A stretch of DNA of 64,000 bases, taken from contig JARGFQ010000012.1 in the NCBI GenBank assembly GCA_029210565.1, positions 1-64,000 on the forward strand, written 5' to 3'. The stretch's first letter is position 1. Each line of letters opens with the position of its first letter. Made by a program: the position numbers and the translations under genes. This DNA comes from Bacteroidales bacterium (lineage in GTDB: Bacteria; Bacteroidota; Bacteroidia; Bacteroidales; VadinHA17). A model generated the notes under the pieces. That model saw only the letters and a program-made list of their open reading frames with translations, was not told where the DNA came from and did not search any database. Of this stretch, positions 54,435 to 63,984 are shown in pieces.

Positions 54435-55424
54435 ATGACACGACTGAAGATTATAACAGTGATTGGCCTTCTGGCATTCATGCCGGTGTTGTCTGGGCAG
54501 CAGTTTCCCATGTACAGTCAGTATATAATGAACGGCTTCCTCCTCAATCCCTCATATGCCGGCAGCGACTACTACACCACCTTCGGCCTTACCGTCCGTG
54601 AGCAGTGGATGAGTTTTCCCAAAGCGCCAAGCACATATGCTGCATCCTTCCAGACCCGGATATTGAATGACAGCTACATCACAAAATCGACTGCAGTCAG
54701 GAAGAAGATCAACAGACCCACCAGGGGTGGCAGGGTAGGCCTGGGAGGATACCTCTTCTCGGATCATAACGGGATAATGCACAGGACGGGATTGCAGATG
54801 GCATATGCCTATCATCTGCCCCTGGTAAATGAGCAGCAGCTGTCATTTGGGCTGTCGCTCAGTGCTTACCAGTATTTTGTTGACATCAGCGGTGCCGTAA
54901 TGCCACCGGGTGTTAATGACGAGTTGCTGAACAACTATGATCAGGTTGTATATATTCCGGATGCCAACTTTGGTATAAGCTATATGACGAGAAGATACTA
55001 TGCAGGTTTTTCGATGACCAATCTCTTCAGGGGAGCCCTTATGATCGGCAACGGAAGCGAGAACGGCCGCTCTCAGCTGGGACATTATTTCCTCACAGGA
55101 GGGATGAGATTCTATGCCGGATCCGATTGGATCATCGAGCCGTCAGTAATGCTGAAATCGTCCGACATGGTTTTTAAATCGGCCCAGATGGATATCACTG
55201 CCAGGGTCTATTACAGGGAGGACTACTGGCTTGGTCTCTCATATCGGACAGAAGATGCTGTTGTTCTTATGGCCGGGTTGAAGGTTGACAGGTTCTATCT
55301 CGGATATGCATTTGACTTCACACTTTCGGAGATACGCAGTTATACCTACGGTACCCACGAGCTGACGGTTCTGGCACGCTTTGGAGACAATCCGAGGAGG
55401 TACAGGTGGATCAACAGGTACTGA
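54435..55424 (+). CDS. PorP/SprF family protein, partner of the adhesin
   Basis: A 329-residue outer-membrane beta-barrel protein with a signal peptide (MPVLSGQQ) and the family start FPMYSQYIMNGFLLNPSYAGS. It ends with TYGTHELTVLARFG, also usual for the family. SprF-type proteins are needed to export or anchor the type B cargo encoded next to them, and this one directly follows such a gene (19-base gap). Its last 19 bases overlap the next gene. It is a different subtype from the PorP/SprF protein near gldJ. Confidence 0.92.
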   Translation: MTRLKIITVIGLLAFMPVLSGQQFPMYSQYIMNGFLLNPSYAGSDYYTTFGLTVREQWMSFPKAPSTYAASFQTRILNDSYITKSTAVRKKINRPTRGGRVGLGGYLFSDHNGIMHRTGLQMAYAYHLPLVNEQQLSFGLSLSAYQYFVDISGAVMPPGVNDELLNNYDQVVYIPDANFGISYMTRRYYAGFSMTNLFRGALMIGNGSENGRSQLGHYFLTGGMRFYAGSDWIIEPSVMLKSSDMVFKSAQMDITARVYYREDYWLGLSYRTEDAVVLMAGLKVDRFYLGYAFDFTLSEIRSYTYGTHELTVLARFGDNPRRYRWINRY

Positions 55425-56809
55425 TACGGCAGATCATACTGTCATTTCTAATCGTCGCCGGCTGCCTTGCCTGCGACCCTCTTGCCAATCCTGTTTCCGG
55501 GAGAATTGAATTTTCTTCTGACACACTCTCTTTTGATACGGTTTTTTCAGGCGTGGGCTCGACCACAAGGGAGTTCAGGGCTATAAACCGGGGCAAGGAG
55601 CCCATGCTTATTGACCGAATATGGCTGGCGGGTGGAGAGGCATCGCCCTTTAGGCTGAATATCAATGGCGTAGCCTCAACAGAGGCAGATCGTCTCTTAC
55701 TGGCGCAGGGTGACAGCCTCTTTGTATTCGTGGAGGTCACAGTTGATCCTACGGGAGAAGAGAGTCCTGTCGCCGTCATTGACTCAGTGGTCTTCATGTC
55801 GGGAAGCTATGTCAGCCGCGTAATTCTTGAAGCCTGGGGCCAGGAGATCAGGCTTGTCGAAGGCGATGTTTACGGCAATGTCACCTGGACCGAAGGCAGG
55901 CCGTACGTCATCAGGGGCAGTCTTTTCGTCGACACTGCCGCGGTGCTGACCATGGAGGCCGGCACCAGGGTCTATTTTCATTATGATGCAGGCATGACCG
56001 TTGCCGGCACTCTGCGGGCTGAGGGGACGGCGGAAAAACCCATATTGCTGGCTACGGACCGGATCGAGGAGGAGTACACTGACGTTCCGGGACGGTGGAA
56101 AGGGATACTCTTTCTCGACTGCAGCCGGGGTAACAGGCTTAATTTCACGGAGGTGAGGAACGCGGCTGTGGCAGTGAGGATTTCAGGCAGGGAGGGCTCA
56201 CAGCCCGATGTGATGTTTCACGGCGCCAGGCTCATGCATAACTCCGTTGCCTCGCTGGTAGCCCGGCATGCCGATGTATCAGCCGTCAACTCCCTCTTTG
56301 CCCACACCGGGTTTAGCACGGTATCACTCGCCGGGGGAGGCAGTGGCAGCTTCATACACTGCACCGTGATGAACAGATGGGAATACGGTTACCGTAAAGA
56401 GCCGGCAATGTTCATAGGTCTCGACGACGGAACACTGCCGGAGGTTACGGTGCTCAATTCAGTCATTTCCGGTACCCTGAACAACGAGATCACCATTGAC
56501 GCCAGCGCGACTGAGGCAGCCGGCAGCTTCAGGGCTGACAGCTCGATGATAAGGGTGGACACCCTGGCTGCTGACTGGTATACCTCACCTCTATTCAGGG
56601 ATGTGTTTACCACCGGAACGTTGCGTTTTATTGATGAAGCTGCATGGGATTACCGGCCCGACACCCTGTCGCCGTTAATTGATATCGCAGGCAGGGAGGA
56701 GGCTGTTGCATGGCCGTATGACATCCGGCAGAAGCCTCGTCCCTCTGGCAACGGACCGGATATAGGGGCCTTCGAGAGACAACCGGGAGAGAAGAGTCCG
56801 GGAAAGTGA
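55406..56809 (+). CDS. Right-handed beta-helix lipoprotein
   Basis: A 467-residue lipoprotein (lipobox IVAGC, Cys20), GTG start, overlapping the SprF-like gene by 19 bases. An immunoglobulin-like domain (SDTLSFDTVFSGVGSTTREF...) is followed by a parallel beta-helix region (GSLFVDTAAVLTMEAGTRVYF, GTLRAEGTAEKPILLAT, AVNSLFAHTGFSTV) and a C-terminal tail with NGPDIGAFERQ, often seen at the end of such proteins. It likely sits on the surface together with the adhesin. Enzymatic activity is not evident. Confidence 0.75.
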   Translation: MDQQVLIRQIILSFLIVAGCLACDPLANPVSGRIEFSSDTLSFDTVFSGVGSTTREFRAINRGKEPMLIDRIWLAGGEASPFRLNINGVASTEADRLLLAQGDSLFVFVEVTVDPTGEESPVAVIDSVVFMSGSYVSRVILEAWGQEIRLVEGDVYGNVTWTEGRPYVIRGSLFVDTAAVLTMEAGTRVYFHYDAGMTVAGTLRAEGTAEKPILLATDRIEEEYTDVPGRWKGILFLDCSRGNRLNFTEVRNAAVAVRISGREGSQPDVMFHGARLMHNSVASLVARHADVSAVNSLFAHTGFSTVSLAGGGSGSFIHCTVMNRWEYGYRKEPAMFIGLDDGTLPEVTVLNSVISGTLNNEITIDASATEAAGSFRADSSMIRVDTLAADWYTSPLFRDVFTTGTLRFIDEAAWDYRPDTLSPLIDIAGREEAVAWPYDIRQKPRPSGNGPDIGAFERQPGEKSPGK

Positions 56810-56925
56810 ATCGGTAACCCTGTGATATGAGTGTTTAAGGGTAAGACCGACGAAATGAGACAGACGCCTGTCGACTAAAGGTATCCGCCCAAAGAGATCA
56901 GGTACGTGATGCAGAATATCAAAAT

Positions 56926-57936
56926 ATGATGAGGGCCGCTGTAATAATCTTCCTGATTGTGGCCGTGATGCCTCATGTCAGGGCCCAGGAGTTCAGCGTA
57001 ATTTTCTACAACGTTGAAAATCTGTTTGACACTTCGGATGACACAACAAAGAATGATGATGAGTTTCTGCCCCACGGCAGCCGGCGCTGGACGGGCACCC
57101 GCTACAGGAGAAAGATAGCAGGGCTCTCACGGGTCATCGCCGCAGCCGGAGAGTGGGAGTTGCCGGCAGTGATAGGAGTGTGCGAGGTGGAGAATGATGA
57201 AGTGGTAAAAGATCTGGCATATAGCACATTACTCTCGTCAGGCAATTACGGGATAGTCCACCGCGAGTCGCCCGACCCCCGGGGTATTGACCTGGCCCTG
57301 CTCTTCCGCCGGGAGTTTTTCAGCATAGAGGCGGTCAGATCATGGGTGCCGGAGAGGAGTGAAGACTCTCGCTGGGAATCCAGAAACCTGCTTTATGTGA
57401 AGATGACCATGTATGACGACACGCTTCACGTAATTCTGTGCCATCTCCCATCCAGAAGGGGAGGGGTGCTGGCAGCCGAGAGGCTGAGGGAGGAGATGGC
57501 AGAGCTGGTCAAGGTCAAGACAGACTCTGTCATGAATGCATCACCTGGTGCTTCGGTGATAGTGATGGGCGATTTCAACGCCCGGCCCGATGATAGAATA
57601 ATGACAGAGATGGAAGGAGATGAGCTGCTTGTGAATGCAGCACAGGGGCTCTCTGCCGGTGGAGAGGGGTCATACCGTTTTCAGGGCACCTGGGAGGTGA
57701 TTGACCAGATTCTGACGACAACTGCAATGACCGACGGCAGCGGGTCATTCATGGCTGAACCGGGATCATTCAGGTGTGTCTCCACGCCCTTCATGCTTAC
57801 TGTCGACCCCGATTATCCGGGGAAGAAGCCCTTTGCCACATACGGCGGTTTCAGATGGGCAGGAGGATATTCGGATCACCTGCCGGTGATGATAACAATG
57901 AGACGCCGGATGGGTGCCTCGAGGGACCCTGAATGA
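56926..57936 (+). CDS. Endonuclease/exonuclease/phosphatase family protein
   Basis: A 336-residue exported protein (signal peptide ending near VRAQE) of the EEP fold: FYNVENLFDTSDD at the start, IGVCEVENDEVV (catalytic Glu region), CHLPSRRGG, GDFNARPDD and a C-terminal SDHLPVMITM. Members cleave DNA, sugar phosphates or lipids; export makes a periplasmic or secreted nuclease/phosphatase likely. It is monocistronic between the beta-helix gene and the convergent CCA-adding gene. Confidence 0.85.
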   Translation: MMRAAVIIFLIVAVMPHVRAQEFSVIFYNVENLFDTSDDTTKNDDEFLPHGSRRWTGTRYRRKIAGLSRVIAAAGEWELPAVIGVCEVENDEVVKDLAYSTLLSSGNYGIVHRESPDPRGIDLALLFRREFFSIEAVRSWVPERSEDSRWESRNLLYVKMTMYDDTLHVILCHLPSRRGGVLAAERLREEMAELVKVKTDSVMNASPGASVIVMGDFNARPDDRIMTEMEGDELLVNAAQGLSAGGEGSYRFQGTWEVIDQILTTTAMTDGSGSFMAEPGSFRCVSTPFMLTVDPDYPGKKPFATYGGFRWAGGYSDHLPVMITMRRRMGASRDPE

Positions 57937-57996
57937 TCTCTGAAGTATCGTCGATATTCACTGTTTTTGGAGTGATCTCTGAGACTCCGGCGGCGA

Positions 57997-59409
57997 TTAC
58001 CGTGGTTCCAGGCCGAGCTCCCTGCCCTTTTGGATCATGAACTCCATGGCGGCCTGGTGATCATTGGGAATCACGCCGTCAAGGATAGCCTCCTTTATGG
58101 CGCTTTTTATCACCCCGACCATCGGTCCGGGTGGTATGCCGAAAACCTCGATGATCTCATCACCGTGCACAGGGGGCTGGAAGGTCCTGACCGCATCCTT
58201 CTCCTCTATCTCACGCAGCTTCCTGCGCACCAGGGCGAAGTTGTCACGGTGCTTCTTCACCTTCATCCTGTTCCCCGAGGTGATATCTGCCTCACACAGC
58301 AGCATGAGGTCGTCAATATCATCGCCGGCTTCGAACAGCAGCCTTCTGACAGCTGAGTCGGTGACCTCATCCTGAACGAGGGCTATCGGCCTGAGATGCA
58401 GCCCTACCAGCTTTTTGACGTACTTCATCCTGTCGTTTAGCGGCAGCTTCAGCCGTTTGAATATCTCAGGCACCATCTTCGCACCGAGGAACTCGTGCCC
58501 ATGAAATGTCCAGCCTGTTCCGGGCACAAACTTTTTGGTGAGTGGCTTTGCCACGTCATGGAGCAGGGCTGCCCAGCGAAGCCACAGGTCATCACTCTTC
58601 TCCGCGGTGTTGTCCAATACCTTCAGAGTATGATGAAAGTTGTCCTTATGGCCTTTGCCATCCTTATCCTCAACCCCCCTGAGCTTCGAGATCTCGGGAA
58701 GGATAAGGGGAAGGAGGCCTGTCTGATCGAGTAACAGAAATCCGTCTGAGGGGGTGGCGGCCGCCATGATCTTGTTGAGCTCGGTGGTAATCCTCTCTGC
58801 TGATACAATACTTATCCTGTTCGCATTGCGGGTGATGGATGCCAGTGTACCCTCTTCGATCCGGAAGCCAAGCCGGGCTGCAAACCTGACTGCCCTCATC
58901 ATCCTGAGAGGATCATCGCTGAAGGTGGTGTCAGGATCAAGAGGGGTTCGTATAATACCGTTGCGGATATCCTCAATGCCTCCGAAAGGATCGAGCACCT
59001 CACCGGGATTGTCTTTGTTAAGGCTTATCGCCAGAGCGTTGATAGTGAAATCGCGCCTGTTCTGGTCATCTTCAAGGGTTCCCGGAGTGACTGAAGGCTT
59101 ACGCGAGTCCTCGGAGTATGATTCCTTCCTTGCACCAACAAACTCAATGTCATAATTCTGGTACCGGAACATGGCAGTTCCGAATGTCTTGAAGACGGTA
59201 ACCCTGATGTCGCGGCTGATCTCACGCGCCACTGTGCGCGCAATTGCCGGTCCGTCACCGAGAACGACTATGTCAATATCCTTGTCGGGGTGTTCCCTAC
59301 CCATGATATGATCGCGCACAAAGCCGCCGATAACGTATGCCTCGACCTGCTCCCTGTCGGCTACCTGTGCGATAACCTCAAAAATCCTGTCATCAGGGAA
59401 GATGTTCAT
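57997..59409 (-). CDS. cca: CCA-adding tRNA nucleotidyltransferase (with HD domain)
   Basis: A 470-residue class II nucleotidyltransferase. The N-terminal head has YVIGGFVRDHIMG and the catalytic DIDIVV (DxD). RRDFTINALAISL, DPLRMMRAVRFAARLGF and an HD-domain segment LLHDVAKPLTKKF follow, with a second HLRP. It repairs or adds the 3' CCA of tRNAs, which matters here because the tRNA-Val gene encodes no CCA. The full Bacteroidota-type length argues against a poly(A) polymerase. Confidence 0.9.
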   Translation of the reverse strand: MNIFPDDRIFEVIAQVADREQVEAYVIGGFVRDHIMGREHPDKDIDIVVLGDGPAIARTVAREISRDIRVTVFKTFGTAMFRYQNYDIEFVGARKESYSEDSRKPSVTPGTLEDDQNRRDFTINALAISLNKDNPGEVLDPFGGIEDIRNGIIRTPLDPDTTFSDDPLRMMRAVRFAARLGFRIEEGTLASITRNANRISIVSAERITTELNKIMAAATPSDGFLLLDQTGLLPLILPEISKLRGVEDKDGKGHKDNFHHTLKVLDNTAEKSDDLWLRWAALLHDVAKPLTKKFVPGTGWTFHGHEFLGAKMVPEIFKRLKLPLNDRMKYVKKLVGLHLRPIALVQDEVTDSAVRRLLFEAGDDIDDLMLLCEADITSGNRMKVKKHRDNFALVRRKLREIEEKDAVRTFQPPVHGDEIIEVFGIPPGPMVGVIKSAIKEAILDGVIPNDHQAAMEFMIQKGRELGLEPR

Positions 59410-59561
59410 ATATTATGCATGACAATTTAACCGTAAACCGTGACAAAATTACAATTTATAGCCTAACTTGTAGAATAATTACTTCGTCAGGCTTTACGGC
59501 ACAGCAATTGCAACTCTGAACATAATTCATAAAAATCTGTTAAACAATAAAAAAATAAGAT

Positions 59562-59924
59562 ATGGCAGAGCATTTGACAAAAGAGACATTTCTTGAGAAG
59601 GTATTCAATTACGAACAGAACAAAGAGTGGAAATATTCAGGCGACAAGCCTTGCATAATCGATTTTTATGCTGACTGGTGCGGTCCCTGTAAGATGGTAG
59701 CCCCTGTTATTGAGGAGCTGGCAAAAGAGTACGAAGGTAAACTTTACGTCTATAAGATTGATACAGAGGCAGAACAGGAGCTTGCATCAGTGTTCGGGAT
59801 AAGGAGTATTCCTTCCCTGTTGTTTGTTCCCCTGGAGGGACAGCCACAGATGGCAATGGGAGCACTGCCGAAGGAATCTTTTGAAAAGGCGTTCAAGGAT
59901 ATATTTGGTATCGAAAAAAACTGA
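59562..59924 (+). CDS. trxA: Thioredoxin
   Basis: A 120-residue cytoplasmic thioredoxin with the redox box WCGPCK in FYADWCGPCKMVAPV, around residue 40, and the cis-proline loop GIRSIPSLLF. It lacks a signal peptide. It is monocistronic; AT-rich runs and a GAAGGCTG/CAGCCTTC hairpin (60055-60082) follow. Confidence 0.92.
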   Translation: MAEHLTKETFLEKVFNYEQNKEWKYSGDKPCIIDFYADWCGPCKMVAPVIEELAKEYEGKLYVYKIDTEAEQELASVFGIRSIPSLLFVPLEGQPQMAMGALPKESFEKAFKDIFGIEKN

Positions 59925-60054
59925 ATTGTTGAAAAAAAATCTGTTTTTTCTTCATTTTTACGAAACAAAAGCTTAACTTTTACGTTTAATTTATTGAAGG
60001 TAGTTTTCTAACAGAAGAGTTAGTTTTCTGGAATTTAGGTTAGGGTTTCGAGTT

Positions 60055-60082
60055 GAAGGCTGTTTCGAAGGAAGCAGCCTTC
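60055..60082. terminator. Hairpin between the converging trxA and xseB genes
   Basis: GAAGGCTG (60055-60062) pairs with CAGCCTTC (60075-60082) across a 12-base loop. T-runs are weak on both sides, so termination efficiency is uncertain. Confidence 0.55.
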
Positions 60083-60104
60083 CTTGTATCACGACCTCAA
60101 GGTT

Positions 60105-60305
60105 TTATGACTTGAGATCATTAATGATTCCGTCGATCTTTTCCTCTGTCTCCCTGAGTCTCTGACGGCATATTTTTATCAGTTCAGCTGCCTTCCGGAT
60201 ATTATCCGACAGCCTGTCGATATCAGGTTCTCCCTCTTCAATATTTTTCAGGATCTCCTCTATCTGTTTTACAGCCTGGTTGAATCCGATCTCTTTCTTT
60301 GCCAT
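60105..60305 (-). CDS. xseB: Exodeoxyribonuclease VII small subunit
   Basis: A 66-residue all-helical subunit of ExoVII: FNQAVKQIEEILKNIEEGEPDIDRL and a basic C-terminal helix ICRQRLRETEEKI, as in the family. It follows xseA with a 3-base gap, the standard arrangement, and is the last gene of the leftward operon. Confidence 0.9.
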   Translation of the reverse strand: MAKKEIGFNQAVKQIEEILKNIEEGEPDIDRLSDNIRKAAELIKICRQRLRETEEKIDGIINDLKS

Positions 60306-60308
60306 TTG

Positions 60309-61565
60309 CTATTTCTTGTTATTTATTTCCTTAACGGTACTTACTGCTTTTCCCTTTTCGAAGTGAGTGGTTATTATGTCCCCCGGTTCCAGCTCCGATG
60401 CTGAGTGTATTATCAATCCGTTTCGCGAGGTCAGGGTAAATCCCCGGCGCATGATACCGGCCGGGTCAAGGATACGGAGTGCATTTTCCAGTTTCACCAT
60501 CCTCTCCGCCGCGGTCCTGATCACATTCTTGCCGGAGCGTCCCAGGTTCTCGGTAATATAGTTCAGGTTGTCGCTTCTGACCCTGACTATCAGGCGGGAT
60601 GTGGCAGCTGTCCGGTTTTGCAGTGAGGCAAGATGTTCGTCAGCAGCAGCTATGGCATCTGTTGCTGCTTCTGTCAGGGCGCCTGCCATTTCAATGATCC
60701 TGTTCTCGCATTCAGCTGTCTGTTCAACCAGGAAATCAGCCACGGCCGTAGGTGTCTTGAGGGATCTCCAGGCTACCATATCAGTCACGGAGACATCCTT
60801 CTCATGTCCAATTCCAGTAAGCAAAGGCAGCGGGAACTGCGTAACGTGATAGGCAATCTCATAGCTGTCGAACCAGCTGAGGTCAGTTGTCGATCCCCCT
60901 CCCCGTATAATGACTACCGCATCAAACTGCTCCACCTGGTCTGAGATCAGGCTCAGGGCCTCCGTCACTGAAGCCTCAGTTGTTTCGCCCTGCATGACAG
61001 CCTCGAACAGTACCGGCACAAACACGTATCCGTAAGGGTTATGTAATAGGTGGTTGATGAAGTCTTCGTAACCTGCGGCTTTGGAGGAGGATATCACTGC
61101 TATATTCCTGGGGTAGGGGGGAAGGGATAGTTCCCTGTTCATTGTGATGACTCCCTCGGCCGTAAGCCTCCTGATGATCTCCTCGCGCCGCAGTGCCATA
61201 TCGCCGGCGGTATAGGATGGGTCGATATCGGAGATATTCAGGCTGAGGCCGTAGAGCTCATGATATTCGACGGTTGCCCTGAAGAGTATGGTGATTCCGG
61301 CCCTGAGAGGTATGCCGGTGCTGGCATTGAAGAAGGTACTGAGGGAGAGGTATTTTGAAGCCCAGATCGTTGCCCTCGCCCTGGCGGTGATGCGGCCTCC
61401 GGGGGTCTCGCTGCCTGTAAGCTCCAGGTAGCAGTGACCCGGGCCCTGAGTCTTCAGTGAGGCTATCTCGGCGATCACCCAGAATGATCCGGGCAGCGAC
61501 TCATAAATCTTATCACGGATCAGTCCCTGCAACTCGGTCAGCGTTATCTTCCCTTCCCGGTTCAT
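60309..61565 (-). CDS. xseA: Exodeoxyribonuclease VII large subunit
   Basis: A 418-residue catalytic subunit of ExoVII, which degrades single-stranded DNA. An OB-fold comes first (TLTELQGLIRDKIYESLPGSFWVIAEI), then the catalytic domain with SSKAAGYEDFINHL, VIIRGGGSTTDLSWFDSYEIA, TGIGHEKDVSVTDMVAWRSLKTPTAVADFLV and a coiled-coil C-terminus. Length is normal. It overlaps the S8 protease gene by 4 bases. Confidence 0.95.
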   Translation of the reverse strand: MNREGKITLTELQGLIRDKIYESLPGSFWVIAEIASLKTQGPGHCYLELTGSETPGGRITARARATIWASKYLSLSTFFNASTGIPLRAGITILFRATVEYHELYGLSLNISDIDPSYTAGDMALRREEIIRRLTAEGVITMNRELSLPPYPRNIAVISSSKAAGYEDFINHLLHNPYGYVFVPVLFEAVMQGETTEASVTEALSLISDQVEQFDAVVIIRGGGSTTDLSWFDSYEIAYHVTQFPLPLLTGIGHEKDVSVTDMVAWRSLKTPTAVADFLVEQTAECENRIIEMAGALTEAATDAIAAADEHLASLQNRTAATSRLIVRVRSDNLNYITENLGRSGKNVIRTAAERMVKLENALRILDPAGIMRRGFTLTSRNGLIIHSASELEPGDIITTHFEKGKAVSTVKEINNKK

Positions 61566-63211
61566 CTGCTGAGCCTGATCATTTTAAAGATCCTGGATTC
61601 TTCTTCCGTCTCCACTTTGACAAGGTAAAGTCCCTGTCCCGTCTTTCCGAAGCCGCCAAGCCTGTATGAGCGGGCTGCGTAGAGAGGGTAGTGTCTCTTC
61701 ATCACCAGGGTGCCGTCAGCGGTTGTGACGGTTACTGAAAGATGTCCCGGTGGAGCCGGAAACCAGATGTTGATCTCGTCAAAGAATGGATTGGGTCCGG
61801 CGGTCATGCCTTCATCGGGCTTGTAGGAGTGAATATCCTCAAGAAGCCTGAGCGTCTTCAGGAAGTCAGGCAGTCCGTAGCCGTAGAGGCTGTCAGGATT
61901 GAGAAACCTGTCGCTGCTCTCATGAAGGGCAGCGATTATCTCCGGAGGGGAGGCTTTGGGGACAGCCTGCATGAGCGATGCTGTCAGCCCGCTGATTACC
62001 GGGCACGAGAATGATGTGCCGCTGCCCCGGTGCACGCGATCGGGTTCAAACTGTATCGTCAGGTTGACACCGGGGGCAACAACGTCAGGCTTGACACGTC
62101 CGTCATACGAATATCCGGCTGAGGAGAAGTTGGATATTTTCAGCTCCTGTGTCACCGCGCCGACACTTACGACGCCGTCGCCGTCCGATGGAGCCAGGAT
62201 GCGGAGCCACTCCTTGTTGCGTTCATTTCCTGCACTTGCTATGACTACGATTCCCTTTGAAGCGGCCATATCGGCTGCCTGTGTCACGAAGGTGCTGTTG
62301 CCGTCCATATCGCTGAACGAATAGCTCATTGAGGGGTCGTCGAAGGTGAAGTACCCAAGCGACGAAGTGATGATATCAGCCCCGGCACTGTCGGCAAATT
62401 CAGCTCCTGCCGCCCAATAGTCTTCCTCAACGGGGTATTCGGAAGCATCGTCTTCAGTGCGCAGCAGGAGGTAGTCTGCGCCGGGAGCCGTGCCGCTGAT
62501 CAGTCCCGGCAGGTTCCCTGCGAGGATCGAGAGAACGGATGTGCCGTGATTATGGTAGTCATATACGTAATCGGATCCTCTTACAAAATCGCGCGTGGCC
62601 CTGACGCCTCTCCGCTGCATAAGAGGTATCAGCGACTCTATCCGGTCAGCGTTGGCAAAGCCTGCGTCAAGCACCGCGATGGTCACTCCCCTGCCGGTAA
62701 ATCCTGACTTGTGAAGAGCTGTGCCGTTGAGGGGCACTCTGGGATCATACTCGTCAGTGTCTGCCTTCAGCATTACGATTCCGTATTTACCGTAGATTTT
62801 TTTTGAGGGGTCAGCAGGGAGCTTTACCAGCCTGGCCCTGTCAATATATGGAAGCAGTTCAAGCGCTTTGGTATCGAGGAGTACCGGGGATGTGAACAGT
62901 GCCGTATTCATCCAGCGGGATGCACATTTATATCTGAGTCCCTGCTGTGTCACTGCGCTGATATACTCTTCGCTGACAGGGAGATCACTCAGCTCCGGCA
63001 CGGGGATCCCCAGTTTCTCCCGCCTTGCAATTGCAGCAGGAGAGAGCAGTTGTCTGGGTAAAAAGTCTGACGAGTTGGCGTTCTTATCAGTGAAATAGAT
63101 CCGGTAGAAGTAAAGACGATCTTCACCGGACTGTCCCCGTGCCGGCAATTGCAGGAGACAGGCGGAGAGTGTGAAAAGCAGGGTCGCTGTTTTGAACGAC
63201 GCGGTTCTCAT
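61562..63211 (-). CDS. Subtilisin-like (S8) protease with T9SS type A sorting domain
   Basis: A 549-residue secreted protease. A signal peptide (ending near LPARGQ) is followed by a propeptide-like part and the S8 domain with catalytic Asp in IAVLDAGF, His in YHNHGTSVLS and Ser in GSGTSFSCPVISG. The C-terminus (AGPNPFFDEINIWF...KMIRLSR) is a T9SS type A sorting signal, so the enzyme should be released or attached at the cell surface by the system encoded at the left end of the window. It is cotranscribed with xseA and the YwqK-like gene through 4-base overlaps. Confidence 0.9.
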   Translation of the reverse strand: MRTASFKTATLLFTLSACLLQLPARGQSGEDRLYFYRIYFTDKNANSSDFLPRQLLSPAAIARREKLGIPVPELSDLPVSEEYISAVTQQGLRYKCASRWMNTALFTSPVLLDTKALELLPYIDRARLVKLPADPSKKIYGKYGIVMLKADTDEYDPRVPLNGTALHKSGFTGRGVTIAVLDAGFANADRIESLIPLMQRRGVRATRDFVRGSDYVYDYHNHGTSVLSILAGNLPGLISGTAPGADYLLLRTEDDASEYPVEEDYWAAGAEFADSAGADIITSSLGYFTFDDPSMSYSFSDMDGNSTFVTQAADMAASKGIVVIASAGNERNKEWLRILAPSDGDGVVSVGAVTQELKISNFSSAGYSYDGRVKPDVVAPGVNLTIQFEPDRVHRGSGTSFSCPVISGLTASLMQAVPKASPPEIIAALHESSDRFLNPDSLYGYGLPDFLKTLRLLEDIHSYKPDEGMTAGPNPFFDEINIWFPAPPGHLSVTVTTADGTLVMKRHYPLYAARSYRLGGFGKTGQGLYLVKVETEEESRIFKMIRLSR

Positions 63212-63984
63212 TTGATAACTGATTGATTGATATCGGTAACCTTTATCTTGTCCCTGTTTTTCTCAAGGTCATCGAGAAACTTTGTCTCCTGGTCGGCCAC
63301 CTTCGGGTCTGCCGGCCTCCCCTCCCTGTATTCTATTATCTGTTTCAGTTTACCGTTCTCATAGAAGACCATCCAGTCACCTGTTTTGAGATCCTCACTG
63401 TAGTGTCCTTCGTAATATAGGTTGCCGTTCCGGTGGTAGTATGAGAACGGCCCCTCGAGTTTGCCTGCGATATATTCAGCCCGCAGGCATATGGCACCGT
63501 CGGGGTAATACTGCAGCCACTCACCGGTGCGCAACCCGCTGTCCCATGTCACCGTTTCCGCCAGGGTGCTGTCAGGGTAGTACTTCTTTGACAGGCCGTG
63601 TCTGAGATCCTTATGGTAGTACTCTTCACTGATAAGGTATGAGGGTTTTGTGGCAGACCAGAACTTCCAGAGTCCCTCTTTCATCCTTGCCATGTATATG
63701 CCTTCAGCTGCTTTGGTTCCGTCAGGGTGGAAGAATACCGCAGCAGTTTCATCATTACCGTCGCTGTATGTCAGTTCTGAGAGGAGGACACCCTCTTCGT
63801 TATATCTTTTAAACAGTCCCACAGGCACATCATTTCTGAAAGAGGCTTCATACATAATCTTTCCATTGGGGTATTTCTTCACCCACGGGCCCTGTTTTCT
63901 GCCTCCGGCGTCGGTCAGATTCTGCGCCGGCAAAAGCATGGGCAGCATTACAAGCAGTGTGAATACAAAATATCTGGTGATCAT
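63208..63984 (-). CDS. YwqK-like MORN-repeat protein (exported)
   Basis: A 258-residue exported protein (signal peptide ending near MLLPAQ) made of about seven MORN-type repeats: WVKKYPNGKIMYEASFRN, LFKRYNEEGVLLSELTY, WLQYYPDGAICLRAEY and FSYYHRNGNLYYEGHY. Such repeats are common in Bacteroidota periplasmic or surface proteins and in YwqK-type toxin-associated immunity proteins. No toxin gene is adjacent. It is the first gene of the operon leading to xseAB; its start lies 16 bases from the window edge, so the promoter is off-window. Confidence 0.85.
   Translation of the reverse strand: MITRYFVFTLLVMLPMLLPAQNLTDAGGRKQGPWVKKYPNGKIMYEASFRNDVPVGLFKRYNEEGVLLSELTYSDGNDETAAVFFHPDGTKAAEGIYMARMKEGLWKFWSATKPSYLISEEYYHKDLRHGLSKKYYPDSTLAETVTWDSGLRTGEWLQYYPDGAICLRAEYIAGKLEGPFSYYHRNGNLYYEGHYSEDLKTGDWMVFYENGKLKQIIEYREGRPADPKVADQETKFLDDLEKNRDKIKVTDINQSVIK

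Noticed and set aside
63208..63984. Toxin-antitoxin module based on the YwqK-like protein
   Set aside because: MORN repeats are common in exported Bacteroidota proteins; it has a signal peptide and no toxin partner within the window.
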